From NCBI GenBank assembly GCA_026419335.1, contig JANZZP010000020.1, positions 1-24,378 of the forward strand: 24,378 nt of DNA, written 5' to 3'. The DNA is from Elusimicrobiales bacterium (GTDB taxonomy: Bacteria > Elusimicrobiota > Elusimicrobia > Elusimicrobiales > UBA9959). The notes under the pieces were generated by a model. The model worked only from the letters and a program-made list of their open reading frames with translations. It was not told the origin of the DNA and did no database searches. The position numbers and the translations under genes were made by a program. This document shows positions 6,597-14,656 of this stretch, one piece after another (positions within the stretch are counted from its first letter, which is position 1; every line of letters starts with the position of its first letter).

Positions 6597-8425
6597 TGAT
6601 AATTATAATTTTGATATTTATTTCTTTAATATTTTTAATTTTTTGGTATTTAAAATTTATATATATACTTCCGGTTCAGCGTAAAATTAAGGAGTATGAA
6701 AAGTTTTATCATACATTTGAAGAATTTACTAAATCTATTTTAAATGTAGCATTGTCTTTCCATAAAGAGGATTATATAAATCTTGTTAATATGATTATGA
6801 TAAAACTTAATAATATAATGCCAGATTCTGTATTCTATTTAATTGAAAAGAAGGGAGAAGAATTAGCAGTTTTAGGTGTTATAAACGAGGGAGAAATAAA
6901 GATTGATTCTTCCAAAATAAAAGAAATAATTTCTGCTACAAAAGATGAATTTACTTATATAGAAAGAACTGATATATTTGAAAATGAAAAGGCAAGTTTT
7001 TTTGTTTTAAGCTTATCTGATAGTATTAGAAAAATTTTTATAATTTCTTTAATAAATGAAAGTGAAAAAGAAGTTTCAATAAAATATTTTAGATTTGTAC
7101 TTCTTATTCTTAAAGTTTTTTTAAATTATTATTCTGAAATTGAAAAAAGGAATATAGAAATTAAAAAATTAAAAATGGAGATGGATAGTGTAATTCAAGA
7201 ATTAGAGAGTCAAGAAACTAAACTTATTAAAAAACATAAAGAAACAAAACTTATTTATGAAGGGATATCTACGTTTAATTCTGATTTAGAAAATCCTACT
7301 TTGTATTTAATTGAATTAATTTACAAATCTATATCTCCTTCATTTATTTCATTTTTTTGCTATAATGAATCTAAAAATACACTTTATCCACTTATAACTC
7401 AGCCATCTAATTTCCAAATAGTAGAAGAATTGAATGTAAATAACAGTCAAAATTTGTGTGTAAAATCATTTATTTCCGGCAATCCTCTTTATATTACTGA
7501 TAAGCATGATTTAAATCAAATTCCATTTGCTCAAAGATTTAATATAAATACAATGCTTATATTTCCTGTAGCTACTTCTAAAATAAAATATGGAATAGTT
7601 GTTATAGCGGATAGCTCTCTTAGAAAGTATTTACAAGATGACCTTTCTTTAATAGATATAACTATAAAACAACTTGCTTTACTTATGAACTTTTCTGATC
7701 TTTATAATAAATTATCTCAATATGCTGCAAAAATGGAAAATTTGAATAAAATAAAAGATGAGTTTATTTCATCTGTAAATCACGAGATTAAAACTCCTCT
7801 TACAACAATAAAAGGATTTCTTTCAGTGTTACTTAATGGTGAATCAGGGATATTAAATGATCAACAAATGTCATTTTTAAATCTCGTTGATCAGGCTACA
7901 AATCGTCTTATTAATATAGTTACAAATTTACTTGATATTTCTAAACTTAATTCTAAATCAGAAATGGAACTTGAAAAAGCAGATATGGTTGAACTAATAT
8001 TAACTCTTTTGCCTTCTTTAAGAATGAAAGCGTATTCTAAAAATATAAGAATCTTGTTTGAAACAGAGTTAAAATCTGTTTATGTTATTATGGATAAACA
8101 TTGGATTGGACAGGTCATTCACAATTTAACTGATAATGCTATTAAATATTCTCCTCCATCAACTGTTATAAAAATGTCTGTATATGATAGGGGAGATGTT
8201 GTGGTATTTTGCATTGAGGACCAAGGATATGGTATAGAGGAAGATGATAAAAAATTTATTTTTGAAAAGTTTTTCCGTGGCAAAAATGTTTCTTTTAATA
8301 CAGAGGGAAGTGGTTTGGGACTCGCCATAGCAAAAACTATAATAGAAAAGCATGATGGTAAAGTATGGTTTGAATCACATAAAGAAAAAGGAAGTAAATT
8401 TTATTTTGCTCTCAGAAAAAGTTAA
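6593..8425 (+). CDS. Membrane-anchored GAF-domain sensor histidine kinase
   Basis: A 610-residue histidine kinase. One N-terminal membrane segment (residues 2-22) anchors it with almost nothing outside, so it probably senses internal signals. Residues about 30-175 look like a divergent GAF-type domain, 180-225 a coiled coil, and 225-370 a second GAF-like domain (TMLIFPVATSKIKYGIVVIA). HisKA follows, with the phospho-accepting His397 in SSVNHEIKTPL. The ATPase domain has the N box NLTDNAIKYS (511-520), G1 DQGYG (543-547) and G2 EGSGLGLA (571-578). All catalytic motifs are intact. No response regulator lies in the window. It overlaps the DnaA-like gene as ATGA and ends three bases from the convergent aminotransferase. 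A second ATG directly follows the first. The kinase call is firm; the sensor domain calls are tentative. Confidence 0.94.
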   Translation: MMIIIILIFISLIFLIFWYLKFIYILPVQRKIKEYEKFYHTFEEFTKSILNVALSFHKEDYINLVNMIMIKLNNIMPDSVFYLIEKKGEELAVLGVINEGEIKIDSSKIKEIISATKDEFTYIERTDIFENEKASFFVLSLSDSIRKIFIISLINESEKEVSIKYFRFVLLILKVFLNYYSEIEKRNIEIKKLKMEMDSVIQELESQETKLIKKHKETKLIYEGISTFNSDLENPTLYLIELIYKSISPSFISFFCYNESKNTLYPLITQPSNFQIVEELNVNNSQNLCVKSFISGNPLYITDKHDLNQIPFAQRFNINTMLIFPVATSKIKYGIVVIADSSLRKYLQDDLSLIDITIKQLALLMNFSDLYNKLSQYAAKMENLNKIKDEFISSVNHEIKTPLTTIKGFLSVLLNGESGILNDQQMSFLNLVDQATNRLINIVTNLLDISKLNSKSEMELEKADMVELILTLLPSLRMKAYSKNIRILFETELKSVYVIMDKHWIGQVIHNLTDNAIKYSPPSTVIKMSVYDRGDVVVFCIEDQGYGIEEDDKKFIFEKFFRGKNVSFNTEGSGLGLAIAKTIIEKHDGKVWFESHKEKGSKFYFALRKS

Positions 8426-8428
8426 TTT

Positions 8429-9607
8429 TTATTTTTTTTCCCATTTATATACTATTGACTTAATTCTTTCAATTGCTTTTTTTATGTTTTCAAGTGAGTT
8501 AGCGTATGAAAATCTTAAATATCCTTCACCAAACTCACCAAAACAAGTACCACTTAAAGCCGCAACTCCAGCTTCATATAGAATTAAATCTGCTAACTCC
8601 TGAGATTTCATCCCTGTTCCTTTTATATTTGGAAAAACGTAAAAAGCTCCTTTTGGAGTTTTACAAGAAAATCCTGGTATTTCATTTAATCCTTTTACTA
8701 TCTCATCTCTTCTTTTTTTAAATTCTTTTAGCATCTTTGTGACTGAGTTTTGTGGCCCTGTTAACGCTTCAATCAAAGCCTTTTGTCCAAATGCTGGTGC
8801 ACAAGAAACTGAGTTTGTAATAAGTTTAGTTATGTATGGAGTAAGTTTTGAAGGACAAAGTCCATATCCTAGTCTCCATCCAGTCATGGCGTATGTTTTT
8901 GAAAGTCCATCTAAAACAATCGTCCTTTCTCTCATATTCGGATATGTTGCTATTGATATATGTTTCTCACCATATATTATTTCACTATATATCTCATCAG
9001 AAAGAATATAAATATCAGGATATTTAATTAAGATTTCATATATTTGATCCATCTGTTTTTTTGTTATAACTCCGCCAGTTGGATTTGCAGGTGAATTTAT
9101 AACAACAAGTCTAGTTCTTGGAGTTATTAATTTTTCTAAGTCTTTTGGGTCAAAGTTGAAATCATTTTCTTCTTTTATATGTAGAGGAATAGGTTTGCCA
9201 CCTACGAAATTTACAAGTGATTCATATATAGGATAAGATGGATTTGGACATATTACTTCATCTCCTTCATCAACCAATGCCATTATAGTATATAACATTA
9301 CCGGTTTACCACCAACTGTTATAACAACATCTTCTGGTTTTGCATTAATTCCTGGACGAGTTTTATTTAAATAATCTGCTACTGCTTCTCTTGCTTGTAA
9401 AATTCCAGCAGAGGGAGTGTAATGTGTAAATCCTTCTTTTATTGCTTCAATTGCTGCTTTCTTTATGTTTCTTGGGGTATCAAAATCAGGTTCTCCTATT
9501 TCAAGATGTACAATTTCTTTACCTTCGGCTTCAAGTTTTTTTGCTTTTGCAAGCACTTCAAATGCTGTTTCGGTTCCAAGTCTTTTCATTCTTGACGCTA
9601 AATTCAT
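8429..9607 (-). CDS. Class I aminotransferase, aspartate/aromatic type
   Basis: A 392-residue PLP-dependent aminotransferase of the bacterial aspartate aminotransferase Ib (AspB/AspC-like) group, transferring amino groups between aspartate or related amino acids and 2-oxoglutarate. Motifs in order: LEIGEPDFDTP (35-45), FTHYTPSAG (60-68), NSPANPTGGV (171-180), LSDEIYSEI, LDGLSKTYAMTGWRLGY with PLP-lysine Lys237, and the substrate-binding Arg365 in YLRFSYA. The ATG is fixed by a strong AGGAGG five bases upstream. It has its own very good promoter and a 14-base palindrome at the predicted transcription start. It converges on the histidine kinase gene with a three-base gap and no visible terminator. 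Whether it prefers aspartate, aromatic acids or another donor cannot be told from sequence alone. Confidence 0.93.
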   Translation of the reverse strand: MNLASRMKRLGTETAFEVLAKAKKLEAEGKEIVHLEIGEPDFDTPRNIKKAAIEAIKEGFTHYTPSAGILQAREAVADYLNKTRPGINAKPEDVVITVGGKPVMLYTIMALVDEGDEVICPNPSYPIYESLVNFVGGKPIPLHIKEENDFNFDPKDLEKLITPRTRLVVINSPANPTGGVITKKQMDQIYEILIKYPDIYILSDEIYSEIIYGEKHISIATYPNMRERTIVLDGLSKTYAMTGWRLGYGLCPSKLTPYITKLITNSVSCAPAFGQKALIEALTGPQNSVTKMLKEFKKRRDEIVKGLNEIPGFSCKTPKGAFYVFPNIKGTGMKSQELADLILYEAGVAALSGTCFGEFGEGYLRFSYANSLENIKKAIERIKSIVYKWEKK

Positions 9608-9645
9608 TTTTCCTCCTAAGATGGTTTATAATTACAAAAAATATT

Positions 9646-9659
9646 TAGATATATCTAAC
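9646..9659. promoter_or_regulatory. Palindromic putative operator at the aminotransferase start site
   Basis: TTAGATATATCTAA is a perfect 14-base palindrome. It covers the transcription start (about 9656) predicted for the minus-strand promoter at 9663-9691, a position where a bound repressor would block initiation. It has the form TTAG-N6-CTAA, as does GTTAGATGAAACTAAC near the DtxR-family gene at 16603-16618 (12 of 16 positions shared including flanks). Regulation by that protein is an inference. Confidence 0.5.
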
Positions 9660-9662
9660 AAA

Positions 9663-9691
9663 ATTTTACAATAGTATTTTTAATTTGTCAA
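9663..9691 (-). promoter_or_regulatory. Consensus sigma-70 promoter for the aspartate-type aminotransferase
   Basis: On the minus strand a perfect TTGACA (9686-9691) is followed by 17 bases and then TAAAAT (9663-9668). This is the best promoter in the window. The predicted leader is about 48 bases and carries the palindrome at 9646-9659 and AGGAGG before the ATG. Confidence 0.8.
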
Positions 9692-9694
9692 AAT

Positions 9695-9703
9695 TGATAA
9701 AAT
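9695..9703 (+). promoter_or_regulatory. Extended -10 element, possible leaderless start for the SIS gene
   Basis: TGATAAAAT is an extended -10 (TGn plus TAAAAT at 9698-9703). The -10 ends seven bases before the ATG at 9711, and no Shine-Dalgarno is present. Initiation would then fall on or beside the A of the start codon. No convincing -35 is seen. The region overlaps the -35 of the divergent aminotransferase promoter. Confidence 0.4.
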
Positions 9704-9710
9704 TGTTTTT

Positions 9711-10700
9711 ATGAAACAAACGTTGACTTATAAGGATATATCAGATATCCCAAAGCTCTTAGTGGAGTTTGATGAAAAAAATAAGAGCTTTTATAATATT
9801 GATAAATACGATGAATTTTTTCTTTTAGGAAGAGGGAGTTCAGGGAATGCTACTCTTTTTGCTAAATATATTTGGGAAAGTTATTGTGGTAAGATATCAA
9901 ATATAGTACATCCTTTTTCAGTTTTTAATTTGAAGAAAAAATTTAATATGAAAGGTAGAATTCTTTTTGCTTTTTCTCAGTCAGGTAGAAGTTATGATAT
10001 AGTTGAATGTTCAAAACGATTTAAAGAAATGGGAGCAAAAATTATTGCTATAACAAATGAAAAAGATTTAAACAAAAATTCTCTTGCAAAAATATCTAGT
10101 TATCATGTACTTTTATCTAAATATGTTGAGTTGCCCGTTGCTGCTACAAAAAGTTTTATTTTACAACTTTGGGCAATACTTAGAATTTCTCAATTTTTAG
10201 GGAGTGGGTTTAGAGAAAAGCAATTTAGAAAAACAATAAAAGAGATAAGTGGAGTTATAGATAAGTTTGAATTTTATTATAAAAGTATTGATTTTAATTT
10301 GTTTCTTAAAAGTAGAGTAGTTGGATTTGTTGGTAGAGGTCCTTTTAATGCAATAGCTGAAGATGCTGCTTTGAAATTTAGGGAGATGGCACAGATTCAA
10401 TCTTTAGGATTTTCTGCTGCTGAGTTTTTACATGGACCTGTTGGAGCTTTTGGTAATGATGATTTAGTAGTTATACTTTCAAGAGGATTAAAGTTAACTA
10501 AAGATTTAAAACTTGTAGAAGATAAACTTAAAGAAAAAAAAGTAAAATATTTTATACTTAATCCTTTTTCTAATAATTATCCTTTTAACTCGCTTAGCGT
10601 TGATGTTTTCATTAAGCTTATTGCTTTAAAACTTGCTACGTTAAAAGGTCTTAATCCTGATTGCCCTCATGGGCTTACTAAGGTTACTTACACTTTCTAG
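9711..10700 (+). CDS. SIS-domain amino-sugar-phosphate enzyme (NagB-II / GlmS-isomerase-like)
   Basis: A 329-residue protein with two SIS (sugar isomerase) domains, resembling the C-terminal half of GlmS and the stand-alone glucosamine-6-phosphate deaminases (NagB-II). Seen: GRGSSGNA (40-47), SQSGRS (89-94), ELPVAATKSF (140-149), EFLHGPVGAF with the GlmS-type Glu and His, and a C-terminal PHGLTKVTYTF whose Lys matches the last catalytic lysine. The N-terminal glutaminase domain of GlmS is absent, so glutamine-dependent synthesis is unlikely; deamination or isomerisation of glucosamine-6-phosphate or a related sugar phosphate is the best guess. It leads an operon with mltA (8-base gap, ending at 10700) and namZ, which points to recycling of cell-wall sugars. 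It has no ribosome binding site, and the -10-like element just upstream suggests a leaderless mRNA. Confidence 0.82.
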   Translation: MKQTLTYKDISDIPKLLVEFDEKNKSFYNIDKYDEFFLLGRGSSGNATLFAKYIWESYCGKISNIVHPFSVFNLKKKFNMKGRILFAFSQSGRSYDIVECSKRFKEMGAKIIAITNEKDLNKNSLAKISSYHVLLSKYVELPVAATKSFILQLWAILRISQFLGSGFREKQFRKTIKEISGVIDKFEFYYKSIDFNLFLKSRVVGFVGRGPFNAIAEDAALKFREMAQIQSLGFSAAEFLHGPVGAFGNDDLVVILSRGLKLTKDLKLVEDKLKEKKVKYFILNPFSNNYPFNSLSVDVFIKLIALKLATLKGLNPDCPHGLTKVTYTF

Positions 10701-10708
10701 GAGGTGTT

Positions 10709-12028
10709 ATGAGAGCTATAATAATATTTGTTTTATTTTTATTTTCATGTCATTATAGAGTAAAAGAGCTTAAAGAGACAAATTTAAATATTGATAAAAA
10801 TATTTCTTCTTGTCCATCTGAATCTTCACAACCTTTACAGATACCACAATGTGGGAAGGATGAGATTTTAGTGTGTAAAAAGATTGAACCAAAAGAAGCG
10901 GAAATAATTAAGGTTGAATTTCCTAATATATTGGAATTTCCTTTGGATGAATCATTTAAGAGGGCTATAGATTTAAATATAAATTATTTAAAAAATTTAA
11001 ATAAAGATGTAAATTATGTTTTTGCAGGCAGAAAGATAGATAAAAATTTGCTTTTAAGTTCCAGCATGAAATTAAAAGAGATAGCAGAAACATCTAAAAA
11101 TTATCAAGATTTTAAAAAACTTATAATTGAGAATTTTGATTTTTATGAACTTGTTAAAGGAACAGATATGCCAACTTTTAGTTCATATTATGAGCCAATT
11201 TTTGAAGCAAGTTTCAAAAAAGATAATACCTATAAATACCCTATATATAGAAAGCCTGATGATATGATTGAGGTAAATCTTGAAGATTTTGATATAGATA
11301 AATATAAAGCTCAAAAGCTTACTGGTAGACTTGTTGGTACAAAAATGATTCCTTATTACACTAGAGCAGAAATAGACTTTGATGGTATTTTAAAAGATAA
11401 GGGGTATGAGATTGCATATTTGAAAGATATTACAGATGTTTTAGATCTTCATACTCAAGGTTCTGGTATTTTAAAAATGAAAGAAGGAGGATATAAAAGA
11501 GCTAAATTTGCAGCTACCAATTCTCTTAAATTTAAAGGTTGGATGACTGTTTTATTAGAGAAAGGTTATATTGAGCGAAAGGGAGCAATTGGTGAGGATA
11601 AGACGTTTTATGATAGAGCAAAAGAGTTTATAAATAGAAATCCACATTTATGGAGAGATATAATAGGTTCAAATAAAAGATATGCTTTTTTTTATTTAGA
11701 TGATTTAAAATCTTTTGACGAAGGACCTATTGGAACTTATGGTTCAAATTTAGTTGCACAAAGATCTATTGCGATTGATAATTCAATTATTCCATTGGGT
11801 GCGATTAGTTTTATAAATATAGATTTACCTGTTTTAGATGAAAATCTTAATATAAAGGAATTTAAAAAAGCACAAAGATTTACTTTCTGCCATGATACTG
11901 GTGGTGCAATTAAAGGAGCACGTATAGATTTCTTTGCAGGAACAGGAGAAAAAGCTAAAAAGTTTGCTTACTCTCTATGGAAAAAAGGTAATTTATATCT
12001 TTTGGTTTTAAAAGAGAACAAAAGATAA
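10709..12028 (+). CDS. mltA: MltA-family membrane-bound lytic murein transglycosylase (lipoprotein)
   Basis: Predicted lytic transglycosylase that cleaves the MurNAc-GlcNAc bond of peptidoglycan and leaves anhydro-MurNAc ends. The N-terminus is a short signal peptide ending in the lipobox LFSC (Cys14), so it should be lipidated, probably at the outer membrane. The MltA barrel domain carries SSYYEPIFEAS (158-168), LHTQGSGILKM (247-257) and KRAKFAATNSLKFKGW. The C-terminal 3D domain has VAQRSIAIDNSIIPLGA and CHDTGGAIKGARIDFF, with Asp396 and Asp407 as the conserved acidic residues of the active-site region. At 439 residues it is longer than E. coli MltA, owing to an extra N-terminal linker of about 60 residues. 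A strong TAGGAGGTG precedes the ATG. Its stop overlaps the namZ start by one base (TAATG). Confidence 0.92.
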   Translation: MRAIIIFVLFLFSCHYRVKELKETNLNIDKNISSCPSESSQPLQIPQCGKDEILVCKKIEPKEAEIIKVEFPNILEFPLDESFKRAIDLNINYLKNLNKDVNYVFAGRKIDKNLLLSSSMKLKEIAETSKNYQDFKKLIIENFDFYELVKGTDMPTFSSYYEPIFEASFKKDNTYKYPIYRKPDDMIEVNLEDFDIDKYKAQKLTGRLVGTKMIPYYTRAEIDFDGILKDKGYEIAYLKDITDVLDLHTQGSGILKMKEGGYKRAKFAATNSLKFKGWMTVLLEKGYIERKGAIGEDKTFYDRAKEFINRNPHLWRDIIGSNKRYAFFYLDDLKSFDEGPIGTYGSNLVAQRSIAIDNSIIPLGAISFINIDLPVLDENLNIKEFKKAQRFTFCHDTGGAIKGARIDFFAGTGEKAKKFAYSLWKKGNLYLLVLKENKR

Positions 12029-13212
12029 TGAAGCTTATTATCATCTTTTTCTTATTTTCTAATACTAAATTATTTTGTGAGATATTGTGTGGTATAGATG
12101 TTTTAAAGAAAGAAAATTTTAGGTTATTAAATGGTAAGAAAGTCGGAATTATTGTAAATCACACTTCTTATGATAGAAATGGTAAAAGTGATGTCGATTT
12201 GCTTATTGATAATAGTGTCGATTTGAAAGCAATATTTTCTCCTGAGCATGGTTTCTATGGTATAGCAAAAGCTGGGGAGATTGTGGAAGATTTAGTTTAT
12301 AGAGGAATTCCAGTGTATAGTTTATATGGTAAAAATAAAAGGCCTACAGATGAAATGTTAAAAGATTTAGACATTATATTGTTTGACATACAGGATGTAG
12401 GAGCAAGGTTTTATACTTATCTAACAACTATGGGGTATGCTATGGAAGAAGCTGCAAAAAGAGGTATAGAGTTTATAGTTCTTGATAGACCAAATCCAGT
12501 TTCTTCAGAGGTAATTGAGGGAGCTGTTTTGCCTCCTAATATAAAAGCTTTTACCGCATATTTTGAAGTTCCTACAAGACATTCTCTAACAGCTGGAGAG
12601 ATGGCTATTTTTCATAAGACTAAATTAAAACTTGAACTAAAACTTACTATAGTTAAGATGGAAGGTTATAAAAAAAATTATTTTTTTGATGATACTGGTC
12701 TTAAATGGATAAATCCATCTCCAAATATAAGAAATTTAAATGCTGCAATTTTGTATAGTGGCATAGGATGTTTTGAAGCAACAAACATATCAGTTGGTAG
12801 AGGAACAGATGTACCATTTGAGTTTTTTGGTTCTCCTTGGCTTGATAGTAAAAAAATAATAGATGGCTTAAAAAAATCTAATTTAGATGGAGTGGATTTT
12901 TATGAATGTATAAAGAAACCTACAACCGATCTTTATGCAGGGGTTGATATAAATGGTATTTGTGTAAAAGTAATTAATAAGAAGAAAGTAAGGGCATTTG
13001 ATATCTTTGTAAATGCTACTTATTTAATAAATAAGTTTCATCCCAATGATTTTGTTATGAAAGAAATTGAAATAGCTAAAATGACTGGAGATTCAGATTT
13101 TTATAATATGATAAAAAGTGGTGTTTTACCATCTGATATTTTGAAAAGATATAAAGTTCAACATAGAAAATTCAAAAAATATTTAAAAGATAATAGCATA
13201 AAACTTTACTAA
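12028..13212 (+). CDS. namZ: Exo-beta-N-acetylmuramidase NamZ-like (DUF1343)
   Basis: A 394-residue DUF1343 protein. The characterised Bacillus member NamZ removes terminal MurNAc from the non-reducing end of peptidoglycan fragments. A hydrophobic N-terminus (residues 1-17) looks like a signal peptide, so it should act outside the cytoplasm. Family motifs seen: FSPEHGFYG (70-78, with the conserved Glu), ILFDIQDVGARFYTY (117-131), VLDRPNP (151-157), PTRHSLTAGEMAI (182-194), LKWINPSPN and GRGTDVPFEFFGSPW. Length and motif order agree with the family. It is joined to mltA by a one-base TAATG overlap, hence translational coupling. With MltA and the SIS enzyme it suggests an autolysis and amino-sugar recycling route. 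It converges with gcvPB, with seven bases between the two stops. Confidence 0.93.
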   Translation: MKLIIIFFLFSNTKLFCEILCGIDVLKKENFRLLNGKKVGIIVNHTSYDRNGKSDVDLLIDNSVDLKAIFSPEHGFYGIAKAGEIVEDLVYRGIPVYSLYGKNKRPTDEMLKDLDIILFDIQDVGARFYTYLTTMGYAMEEAAKRGIEFIVLDRPNPVSSEVIEGAVLPPNIKAFTAYFEVPTRHSLTAGEMAIFHKTKLKLELKLTIVKMEGYKKNYFFDDTGLKWINPSPNIRNLNAAILYSGIGCFEATNISVGRGTDVPFEFFGSPWLDSKKIIDGLKKSNLDGVDFYECIKKPTTDLYAGVDINGICVKVINKKKVRAFDIFVNATYLINKFHPNDFVMKEIEIAKMTGDSDFYNMIKSGVLPSDILKRYKVQHRKFKKYLKDNSIKLY

Positions 13213-13219
13213 GTATATA

Positions 13220-14656
13220 CTACCATCTTAAATTTGGCTTTCTTGCTGCTGTTACTTCATCAAGCCTTTTTACGGGCATATTATGTGGTGCATTTTTTAC
13301 TTTTTCTGTTTCATTTATTGCTTCATGATATATCTTAATCATAGCATTTATAAACTCATCTAATGTATCTTTATTTTCAGTTTCAGTTGGTTCTATCATT
13401 ATAGCTTCCTGAACTATGAGAGGGAAATATATTGTTGGAGCATGGAATCCAAGGTCAAGCAATCTTTTTGCAATATCTATAGTTTTTACTCCTTTTTCTA
13501 ATACTTCTTTTGGTGGTGTTAACACACACTCATGCATGCAAAATCCTTTTGAATATGCTGGATAATATCTCTCTAATTTTGATTTTACGTAATTAGAATT
13601 TATAATTGCATTTTCTGATATTTCTCTTAATTTTTTGAAGTCATGCATTAAAAGATATGTATACGCTCTAAGAAGAACTTGTGTGTTTGTAAAAAATGCT
13701 TTTATTCTTCCTATACTATTAGGTCTGTTTTCATCTAACTCAAAATTATTGTTTTTCTTAATAATTATAGGAATTGGTAAATATTCAGATAGAAATTTTT
13801 TTACCAAAACAGCTCCACTTCCTGGTCCTCCTCCACCATGTGGGGTAGAAAATGTTTTATGTAAATTCAAATGTAAAATATCTACATCAAAATCTCCTGG
13901 TTTTACAAGTCCGATTAAAGCATTCATGTTTGCTCCATCCATATATACAAGAGTACCATTATCATGACATATTTTTACTATTTCTTCTATCTGAGTTTCA
14001 AATATCCCCAGCGTATTTGGTATAGTTAACATTATAACTGCTGTTTTTTTATTAATATGTTGTTTAAGTGTGTTTATATCTATCTTGCCATCTGGAGTTG
14101 AACAAATACTTATTGTCTTAAACCCAGCCATTGTTGCTGTTGCTGGGTTTGTTCCATGAGCAGAATCTGGAACTATGATTTCGTCTCTTTTTTCTCCTTT
14201 TACATCGAAATATTTTTTAGCTATTAGAATACCTGTGAATTCCCCGTGAGCTCCAGCAACGGGCCACATACTTCCATCATCCATACCACATATTTCGCAT
14301 AATTTTTCTTTTATATCATATATAATTTCTAAAGTTCCTTGAGCATTTTGTTCTAAAGTTAATGGATGAAGCGATGTGAAACCTTCAAATGATGATGTTT
14401 CCTCATTTATTTTTGGGTTATATTTCATTGTACATGAACCGAGTGGATAAAAATGTGTATCTATTGAGAAATTTAACTTTGACATCCTTGTAAAATGTCT
14501 TACAACATCAAATTCAGACATCTGTGGTAAGTTTGGTTCTTTTTCTCTTAAATACTTCTTATCTATGTCATTAAAGTTTTTTACTTCTCCAAAATGAACT
14601 GCTCTTTTACCTTTTTTTGATTTTTCTATGCTTAGCTTTAACTCAAAATTTTCCAT
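13220..14656 (-). CDS. gcvPB: Glycine dehydrogenase (decarboxylating), subunit 2 (P-protein, PLP subunit)
   Basis: The beta subunit of split P-protein. With GcvPA it decarboxylates glycine and passes the aminomethyl group to lipoyl-GcvH. The 478 residues carry the PLP-binding Lys267 in LHLNLHKTFSTPHGGGGPGSG, preceded by DGANMNALIGLVKPGDFDVD; HGTNPATATMAGF and FYPLGSCTMKYNP are also typical. GGAGG stands eight bases before the ATG. Its start overlaps the end of gcvPA by 14 bases, so the two subunits are coupled. Full length, no unusual feature. Confidence 0.97.
   Translation of the reverse strand: MENFELKLSIEKSKKGKRAVHFGEVKNFNDIDKKYLREKEPNLPQMSEFDVVRHFTRMSKLNFSIDTHFYPLGSCTMKYNPKINEETSSFEGFTSLHPLTLEQNAQGTLEIIYDIKEKLCEICGMDDGSMWPVAGAHGEFTGILIAKKYFDVKGEKRDEIIVPDSAHGTNPATATMAGFKTISICSTPDGKIDINTLKQHINKKTAVIMLTIPNTLGIFETQIEEIVKICHDNGTLVYMDGANMNALIGLVKPGDFDVDILHLNLHKTFSTPHGGGGPGSGAVLVKKFLSEYLPIPIIIKKNNNFELDENRPNSIGRIKAFFTNTQVLLRAYTYLLMHDFKKLREISENAIINSNYVKSKLERYYPAYSKGFCMHECVLTPPKEVLEKGVKTIDIAKRLLDLGFHAPTIYFPLIVQEAIMIEPTETENKDTLDEFINAMIKIYHEAINETEKVKNAPHNMPVKRLDEVTAARKPNLRW

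Noticed and set aside
13212..13221. Palindrome AGTATATACT between namZ and gcvPB stops
   Set aside because: Ten bases of A/T-rich palindrome are expected by chance in this composition, and the arms are too weak for a terminator.
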